This document shows, piece by piece, positions 14,449 to 18,907 of a DNA stretch of 18,907 nt. The stretch is from an uncultured Clostridia bacterium (lineage in GTDB: Bacteria > Bacillota > Clostridia > Oscillospirales > QAKW01), in the NCBI GenBank assembly GCA_944387905.1, contig CALXGU010000008.1, positions 1 to 18,907 on the forward strand, written 5' to 3'. The translations under genes and the position numbers were made by a program. Under the pieces are notes generated by a model. That model searched no databases, was not told the DNA's origin, and saw only the letters and a program-made list of their open reading frames with translations. Positions within the stretch are counted from its first letter, which is position 1. Every line of letters starts with the position of its first letter.

Positions 14449-15230
14449 CAATTATTTATCACATCCCCCACACCGTCAAGTATATATTTTGGTCTGTACG
14501 GAAAGCTCTCCATAATCGCTCTGCTTGTGACGCCCGTCAATACCAAAACGGTGTCTATTTCCGATTCTATACCGGCTATTATATCAGTATCCATTCTGTC
14601 GCCTATTATTGCGACATCATCTTCATCACAACCAAGCAAAGACAGTCCGCATCTCATCATCAGCGGATTGGGCTTTCCGAGGAAATACGCGGATTTTCCC
14701 GTGGCTATCTCGATAGGTGACACAAGCGCTCTGCAGGCAGGCTCTATTTCGCCGCCCTCGATAGGTCCGGTTATATCCGGATTGGTACCGATAAGCTTGG
14801 CTCCCGACAGCACAAGATTTACCGCCTTTGTTATGTTTGCCATATTATAATTTATGGTCTTTCCGTCGCCTATTACGACATAATCAGGATTGACATCATT
14901 CATTGATATGCCCATATCGTAAAGCGCATTTATAAGCCCCGACTCACCTATGACATACGCCGTGCAGCCCGGTTTCTGTTTTGCCAGATACGATGCTGTC
15001 GAAAGCGCAGATGTATAAAAATGAGACGGATCTATATCCATGCCCATTCTTGAAAGCTTTTGTGCAAGCTCTTTGGGTGAGCGCACGGAACTATTGGTCA
15101 GAAAAAGAAATTTTTTATTATTTTCCTGAAGCCAGCTTATAAACTGCTTCACTCCGGGCAGCAGCTCATTGCCGTGATAGATAACACCGTCCATATCGCA
15201 TATAAATCCCTGTTTATCCTGTAATCTCAT
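14448..15230 (-). CDS. HAD-IIA (NagD-type) phosphatase
   Basis: The 260-aa protein belongs to HAD subfamily IIA (NagD, AraL, p-nitrophenylphosphatase type). Motif I is FICDMDGVIYHG (nucleophile near residue 12), motif II FLFLTNSSVRSP (42-53), motif III GKPNPLM (185-191), and motif IV IIGDRMDTDI (208-217). A large C2 cap between them contains VVIGDG and GTNPD. E. coli NagD prefers UMP among nucleotides, while other members act on sugar phosphates, so the substrate is not fixed here. I chose the ATG at 15230, which has GGAGG 5 nt upstream, over the in-frame ATG at 15242, which has its purine-rich stretch directly abutting it. It is transcribed from a consensus promoter and coupled to radC. It diverges from upp. 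Confidence 0.9.
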   Translation of the reverse strand: MRLQDKQGFICDMDGVIYHGNELLPGVKQFISWLQENNKKFLFLTNSSVRSPKELAQKLSRMGMDIDPSHFYTSALSTASYLAKQKPGCTAYVIGESGLINALYDMGISMNDVNPDYVVIGDGKTINYNMANITKAVNLVLSGAKLIGTNPDITGPIEGGEIEPACRALVSPIEIATGKSAYFLGKPNPLMMRCGLSLLGCDEDDVAIIGDRMDTDIIAGIESEIDTVLVLTGVTSRAIMESFPYRPKYILDGVGDVINN

Positions 15231-15259
15231 ATTTTCCTCCATTCCTTTTATCTGTCTTC

Positions 15260-15288
15260 ATTATATATACATCTCTATTTTTTGTCAA
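15260..15288 (-). promoter_or_regulatory. Consensus sigma-A promoter of the NagD-type/radC operon
   Basis: Read on the minus strand this is a perfect match: TTGACA (15283-15288), a 17-bp spacer, and TATAAT (15260-15265). The predicted start near 15253 gives a leader of about 23 nt with the GGAGG. Strong unregulated expression would be expected, unless a repressor acts. Confidence 0.85.
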
Positions 15289-15312
15289 TTAATAAAAAAA
15301 TCGACATTTTAC

Positions 15313-15341
15313 TTGTAATATATATATTTTTTTGTTAAAAT
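15313..15341 (+). promoter_or_regulatory. Candidate promoter of upp
   Basis: TTGTAA (15313-15318) and TAAAAT (15336-15341) have a 17-bp spacer and a predicted start near 15348. An alternative pair, TCGACA (15301-15306) and TATATT (15323-15328), has 16 bp. The region is AT-rich, so neither is certain. The ribosome site AAGGAG (15355-15360) lies 9 nt before the ATG. Confidence 0.45.
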
Positions 15342-15369
15342 AATAAAAATTGATAAGGAGCGTTTTATA

Positions 15370-15999
15370 ATGGAAAACCTGACTGTTTTCGATCATCCTC
15401 TTATCCAGCATAAAATTTCTATTCTGCGCAGTGCGGATACAAGCTCCAAACAGTTCCGCGAGCTGGTGGAAGAAATAACAATGCTGATGTGCTATGAATC
15501 GATGCGTGATCTGCCTCTGACAGAGGTGGACGTCACAACGCCTATCGCTAAAACCAAAACCAAAGTTCTCGCCGGCGTAAAACTGGCCGTGGTCCCGATC
15601 CTGCGCGCAGGACTGGGCATGGTAAACGGTGTCTTGAATCTGGTGCCGTCAGCTCGGGTCGGTCATATAGGAATGTACAGGGACGAGGAAACCCTTGAAC
15701 CCCATGAGTATTACTGCAAGCTGCCTAAAAACGTGGACAGGCGTCTGGTTATCGTGACAGATCCTATGCTTGCTACGGGCGGATCAGCCATTGACGCCAT
15801 CACCAGAATCAAACAGTACGGAGGCCATAACATAAAGTTTATGTGCCTTATCGCGGCGCCAGAGGGTATAAAGGCGCTCTCATCCGCACATCCCGACGTT
15901 CATATATACTGCGCTCATGTCGATGAAAGGCTGAATGAAAACGGTTATATAGTCCCGGGTCTGGGCGATGCCGGAGACAGAATATTCGGCACAAAATAA
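15370..15999 (+). CDS. upp: Uracil phosphoribosyltransferase
   Basis: The enzyme makes UMP from uracil and PRPP, the key step of uracil salvage, in the cytosol. The 209-aa length is exactly that of the family. Residues VIVTDPMLATGGSA (127-140) form the PRPP-binding loop, PILRAGLGM (76-84) lines the active site, and PGLGDAGDR (196-204) is the conserved uracil-binding C-terminus. The start has AAGGAG with 9-nt spacing. The gene is monocistronic, with a strong terminator about 85 nt downstream. No PyrR-binding leader, attenuator or long 5' untranslated region is visible, so expression does not appear to be controlled through a leader structure. It is divergent from a NagD-type nucleotidase-family gene. 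Confidence 0.98.
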   Translation: MENLTVFDHPLIQHKISILRSADTSSKQFRELVEEITMLMCYESMRDLPLTEVDVTTPIAKTKTKVLAGVKLAVVPILRAGLGMVNGVLNLVPSARVGHIGMYRDEETLEPHEYYCKLPKNVDRRLVIVTDPMLATGGSAIDAITRIKQYGGHNIKFMCLIAAPEGIKALSSAHPDVHIYCAHVDERLNENGYIVPGLGDAGDRIFGTK

Positions 16000-16084
16000 T
16001 ATTACTGAAACTTTATAATACCTATTTATATCATTTCATATTCTATTCTGTAACATATTTGCATATATATTAAATAAACACACT

Positions 16085-16119
16085 TTCGGCACACATTTTT
16101 CGGTGTGCCGAATTTTTTT
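16085..16119 (+). terminator. Terminator of upp
   Basis: A perfect 10-bp stem, TTCGGCACAC (16085-16094) with GTGTGCCGAA (16103-16112), has an 8-nt loop and a T7 tract. It is the only strong hairpin downstream of upp. The 85 nt between the stop and the stem is AT-rich and holds no recognised element. Confidence 0.88.
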
Positions 16120-16150
16120 AAAGTTTACATAATTTTTTTGTCATATTATG

Positions 16151-16178
16151 TTGTAATTTGTTTTTTTTATATTATAAT
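16151..16178 (+). promoter_or_regulatory. Promoter of the LtaS-like gene
   Basis: The -10 is TATAAT (16173-16178) and the -35 is TTGTAA (16151-16156), with a 16-bp spacer. The predicted start near 16185 gives a leader of about 32 nt. The ribosome site is weak (AGGCG about 12 nt before the ATG). Confidence 0.6.
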
Positions 16179-16216
16179 TATATTTATGATATTATTTTAG
16201 ATAGGCGCAAAATGAC

Positions 16217-18217
16217 ATGTACAGCAAAAATTTTTCTATTTTCGACGAAAAAACAGCTACAAGAAAGGATCTGGGGTTTTATCTGTTTTTCCCTTTGGTT
16301 TTTCTTTACTCGGAGATATCCGTAAAGTTTTCGATATACGGATTTGCTTTTGATATATCGTGGATATTTATAATACTGTTTTCTTTCGCGGCGGGCGCGC
16401 TTATATCAGCGGTTCTTTCTTTTCTGCCCGAAAAGGCGGCGTATTATACCAGTATAGTATTATCCGCGCTTATTTTTGTGTTTTACGGCTTTCAGCTGAT
16501 ATACTATAAATTTTTCAAAAATTTCTTTTTATGGCAGACGATAGGTCTGGCCTCAGGACTCACTGATTTTTGGAAATCAGCGCTATCGGCGACTCTGCAT
16601 CAGTGGTATATGATAATAATACTTGCAGTACCGCTTGCGGTATTATGTATATTCGGCAAACGCATAATGAATTTTAAAAAAAAGCGCATATCATACGGCT
16701 TGTACTGCGGCGCGGCATGCATCGCTCTGAATTCTCTGGCAATAGGACTCACATTCATTGACGGAGGCTACAGATCCAGCTATTTTGATCAGTATTCCGT
16801 AGACAGCGCAGTACACAATTTCGGCGTGATGCAAAACACCTGCCTTGAGCTCAGATACATGATAGCCAAACCGTCCGTTGAAACTCAGGCACAGCCGATG
16901 CCGGACGATCAGCAGCCTGATGAGCCGGAGCAAAAGCCGATCGAGTATAATGTAATGGACATAGACTTTGAAAGTCTTATTGCAAGCCAGCAGGACGATG
17001 AAATAAACGCAATGCACAAATATTTCATGTCTGTTCAGCCGACTGAAAAAAACGATTATACCGGAATGTTCAAAGGCAAAAATCTTATTCTTCTGACTCT
17101 TGAGGGCTTTACCGATAAATGCATCGACCCCAATTTGACTCCTACTTTATATAAAATGGCGACGCAGGGCTTTATTTTCGAGAATTTCTATAACTCTCTC
17201 TGGGGCGGCTCGACAGCATCAGGAGAATACGCCGTCACAAGCGGCAATTTTTACAACACCGCAACCGCTCTGAAGCTCGCAGGAGACAAAAGCTGGCCGT
17301 TTGCTTTAGGCAATCAGTTTAAAAAACAGGGATATATAACAAAATCATACCATAATCACACCTATACATACTACGGCAGAAATCTGGCACATGCCGCATT
17401 CGGATATGATTACAAGGGCGTGGGCAACGGCCTTGAAGGACTTACCAAATGCTGGCCTGAGTCAGATCTTGAAATGATGGACATAACAGGTCCGGAATAT
17501 ATAAACTCCCAGCAGCCGTTCCATATCTACTATATGACGGTATCGGGACACTGCGACTATAATTTCAGCGGTAATATGATGTGCTATAAAAACCGCAAGC
17601 TTGTAGAAAACATACAGGCAAGCGAAAGCGTCAAGGCTTACTACGCGTGTCAAATCGAGCTGGACCGCGCTCTTGAATCTCTTGTAAACCAGCTTGATGC
17701 CGCAGGCATACTGGAAGATACGGTATTTGCCATGTGCGCGGACCACTACCCATACGCTCTGGACGATGCGGCTTTAGCTGAGCTTTACGGACTTGAAAAG
17801 GACGGCATCAGAAATAACTTTGATCTTTACCGCAACGGATTTATTCTCTGGAGCGCGTCTATGCAGGAGCCGATACGCATTTCAAAGCCCTGCTCGGCGA
17901 TCGATATCATTCCGACTCTTTCCAATCTTTTCGGTCTTGAGTACGATTCAAGACTAATGATGGGTTCAGATATACTGTCAGACTGCGACAGCCCTGTTAT
18001 ATTAAACAGCGTCGGAACCATAGGCTCAAACCACTGGATCACTGCACAGGGTGCTTACAATGCTTATAAAAAACAATTTACTCCCGCACCCGGCTGTACT
18101 CTGTCAGAGACAGAGACGGAAAATTATGTCAAAAAAATGAATTCTGTCGTACTGGCGAAAGAAAAATATTCCATAAAAATAATGGACAAAAACTATTACG
18201 CGTATGTATTTAAATAA
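16217..18217 (+). CDS. LtaS-family polyglycerolphosphate (lipoteichoic acid) synthase or relative
   Basis: The 666-aa protein has the LtaS layout. Five hydrophobic helices fill residues 18-180, then comes a Gln/Pro/Asp-rich linker (about 218-245) and an extracellular sulfatase-like domain (about 285-600). Visible active-site elements are LLTLEGFTD (Glu296, a metal ligand), GGSTASGEY with the presumed catalytic Thr333, SGHCDYNF with His445, and CADHYPYAL with Asp509-His510. LtaS uses phosphatidylglycerol as donor to build the glycerophosphate chain, with a phosphorylated Thr intermediate. The loop around Thr differs from the Staphylococcus GKTSDAE form. The tail, with a terminal YSIKIMDKNYYAYVF, is uncharacterised. 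Start ATG 16217 was preferred because the nearer ATG at 16212 is out of frame. It is monocistronic between its own promoter and a strong terminator. The substrate could also be a related phosphoglycerol transfer to another glycan. Confidence 0.85.
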   Translation: MYSKNFSIFDEKTATRKDLGFYLFFPLVFLYSEISVKFSIYGFAFDISWIFIILFSFAAGALISAVLSFLPEKAAYYTSIVLSALIFVFYGFQLIYYKFFKNFFLWQTIGLASGLTDFWKSALSATLHQWYMIIILAVPLAVLCIFGKRIMNFKKKRISYGLYCGAACIALNSLAIGLTFIDGGYRSSYFDQYSVDSAVHNFGVMQNTCLELRYMIAKPSVETQAQPMPDDQQPDEPEQKPIEYNVMDIDFESLIASQQDDEINAMHKYFMSVQPTEKNDYTGMFKGKNLILLTLEGFTDKCIDPNLTPTLYKMATQGFIFENFYNSLWGGSTASGEYAVTSGNFYNTATALKLAGDKSWPFALGNQFKKQGYITKSYHNHTYTYYGRNLAHAAFGYDYKGVGNGLEGLTKCWPESDLEMMDITGPEYINSQQPFHIYYMTVSGHCDYNFSGNMMCYKNRKLVENIQASESVKAYYACQIELDRALESLVNQLDAAGILEDTVFAMCADHYPYALDDAALAELYGLEKDGIRNNFDLYRNGFILWSASMQEPIRISKPCSAIDIIPTLSNLFGLEYDSRLMMGSDILSDCDSPVILNSVGTIGSNHWITAQGAYNAYKKQFTPAPGCTLSETETENYVKKMNSVVLAKEKYSIKIMDKNYYAYVFK

Positions 18218-18247
18218 AAAATCCGAAGCGCAGGCTTCGGATTTTTT
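18216..18247. terminator. Terminator after the LtaS-like gene, shared with the convergent small gene
   Basis: A stem formed by AAAAA-ATCCGAAGC (18216-18229) and GCTTCGGAT-TTTTT (18234-18247) has a 4-nt loop. It begins inside the stop codon (TAA at 18215-18217). The A/T flanks allow use by the minus-strand gene ending at 18268. Confidence 0.88.
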
Positions 18248-18267
18248 ATTTTCAGAAATAGTGATCA

Positions 18268-18546
18268 TCAAAGCAAAACATATACAAGTGCCAGAACAAG
18301 CGGCAGGTCTGTCTCGTTCTTGTCGCTTACAAGCAGAAAAATCAAACCGAGCAGTAAAAGCTCGTCTCTTCCTATTTTTGAAAGCAGGCCGGTTTTGCTC
18401 AAAGAATGCCTGCTTAGTGTCTGTACGGAATTAGGACAAACAGCGCCCGTACCGCCTGACTCTGCAGGCCCGCCCGGCGGAGGAGCCAGCATAGATTCAC
18501 GCTCGCCCTTATGAAGCACTTTATAAAGCTGACCGTCGCTTTGCAT
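18268..18546 (-). CDS. Small hypothetical protein with hydrophobic C-terminal tail (92 aa)
   Basis: The frame is open from 18633, but I chose the ATG at 18546 because it has CGGAGA 7 nt upstream, while the 18633 start is a TTG without a ribosome site. The protein begins MQSDGQLYKVLHKGERESM, has a Pro/Gly-rich middle, and ends with a strongly hydrophobic tail, DELLLLGLIFLLVSDKNE followed by LPLVLALVYVLL. A DELLLL...LLVLALVYVLL tail recalls short Clostridia proteins I have seen beside other small uncharacterised genes. That is a recalled pattern, not a database match. The tail could be a membrane hairpin or a packing helix. It is probably in one operon with the partial gene upstream, 113 nt away. 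Confidence 0.6.
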   Translation of the reverse strand: MQSDGQLYKVLHKGERESMLAPPPGGPAESGGTGAVCPNSVQTLSRHSLSKTGLLSKIGRDELLLLGLIFLLVSDKNETDLPLVLALVYVLL

Positions 18547-18575
18547 ATCAGTTCTCCGTTCTGCCGCAGTGATAT

Positions 18576-18630
18576 CGGCACAGACTCTGTTATCCCAGCC
18601 TGCGGCCGGCAGGAACGCATATCTGTGCCG
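18576..18630. repeat. Structured spacer: nested hairpins between the two small genes
   Basis: A perfect 9-bp inverted repeat, CGGCACAGA (18576-18584) and TCTGTGCCG (18622-18630), encloses a 37-nt loop. The loop holds a 5-bp hairpin, CCTGC (18599-18603) with GCAGG (18609-18613). Both lie in the 113-nt gap between the minus-strand genes. There is no U tract after the outer stem on the minus strand, so it is not a normal terminator. Confidence 0.5.
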
Positions 18631-18659
18631 CAAAAAAATTTTACGGACAGTTCAGTATT

Positions 18660-18907
18660 CTAATTGAAGCCGTTTTCTCCGTCACGGAAAATATCTATTA
18701 CATTGAGCATCCGCAGCATTTGAGCCGCCTCGTCCACACGTCTTGCGCGCTCCTTGGATATGTAGGGCTTCAGATCATATAAAAGCCGTGTGCGGTTGTC
18801 GCTCTGACTTGAATTCATTGCCGCCATGGCGCGCGTCAGTTTCATCATCATGGCGGCGTCTATTCCGTCCGGCAGGATTTTGCCGGTATTGTCTGCGGCG
18901 ACGGATT
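18660..18907 (-). CDS. C-terminal part of a small charged helical protein (partial, 5' end outside the window)
   Basis: The frame is open from the right window edge to the stop at 18660 and encodes at least 81 residues. An internal ATG at 18851 exists, but the upstream residues (SVAADNTGKILPDGIDAAM) look coding, so it is probably not the start. The visible part has a Met/Ala-rich segment, MMMKLTRAMAAMNSSQSDN, then LLYDLKPYISKERARRVDEA and a Leu/Ile-rich end with a Gly-Phe-Asn tail. This 'LLYDLKPYISKERARRVDEA' pattern matches a type of small Clostridia protein I recall as hypothetical in multi-gene clusters of unknown function. No signal peptide is seen in the visible part. Downstream is the 92-aa hydrophobic-tail gene. 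I do not know the function. Confidence 0.6.
   Translation of the reverse strand, partial: SVAADNTGKILPDGIDAAMMMKLTRAMAAMNSSQSDNRTRLLYDLKPYISKERARRVDEAAQMLRMLNVIDIFRDGENGFN

Noticed and set aside
18414..18620. A 68-aa minus-strand frame overlapping the hydrophobic-tail gene.
   Set aside because: It has no ribosome site and no recognisable pattern. The alternative frame has CGGAGA before its ATG and the characteristic hydrophobic tail, so I kept that one.

Overview
The window looks like a chromosomal segment of a low-to-moderate-GC Gram-positive bacterium of the class Clostridia, perhaps an Oscillospirales/Ruminococcaceae-type gut organism. The reasons are consensus sigma-A promoters, GGAGG-type ribosome sites, U-tailed hairpin terminators, an LtaS-type polyglycerolphosphate synthase, a CotH-type lipoprotein, and small Clostridia-style helical proteins at both ends. 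I see no tRNA, rRNA, IS element, prophage, CRISPR array or classical defence island. Genes fill nearly all of it, and no gene-free stretch exceeds 300 bp.

Layout. At the left edge is the C-terminus of a membrane protein, then a 72-aa protein, both on +. They converge through a shared terminator on a minus-strand CotH-kinase lipoprotein (445-2112) with its own promoter. Next is a cytosolic GH20 hexosaminidase (2265-4136, -), divergent from an exo/endonuclease/phosphatase-fold enzyme (4272-5021, +). A two-gene minus operon follows: AI-2E-type permease (6058-7224), then an FkbM methyltransferase with an extra N-terminal domain (5049-6083). A three-gene minus operon comes next: HAD phosphatase (10985-11644), tex (8814-10985) and pyk (7377-8795), linked by a 1-nt overlap and an 18-nt gap. 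Then two minus operons: mgtC-like plus a membrane-anchored GDPD (11738-13647), and a NagD-type HAD phosphatase plus radC (13747-15230). The NagD-type gene is divergent from upp (15370-15999, +). An LtaS-like sulfatase-fold enzyme follows (16217-18217, +). The right edge holds two small minus-strand genes, one of them cut by the window end.

Functional themes. Most genes are housekeeping: glycolysis (pyk), uracil salvage (upp), RNA-associated quality control (tex), envelope polymer and phospholipid metabolism (LtaS-like, GDPD, CotH) and amino-sugar release (GH20). Three arrangements suggest functional links: a phosphoglycolate-phosphatase-like HAD enzyme co-transcribed with pyruvate kinase, which fits metabolite repair; a NagD-type nucleotidase divergent from UMP-forming upp; and a divergent RadC with a shortened metal motif overlapping the NagD-type gene.

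I do not see a convincing new multi-gene system. The best leads are the stacked promoter at the HAD-tex-pyk operon, which leaves almost no leader; the T10 tract in the spacer of the exo/endonuclease/phosphatase promoter; the candidate operator over the hexosaminidase -35; the RadC motif variant; and the uncharacterised small-gene pair at the right end with a structured RNA spacer.
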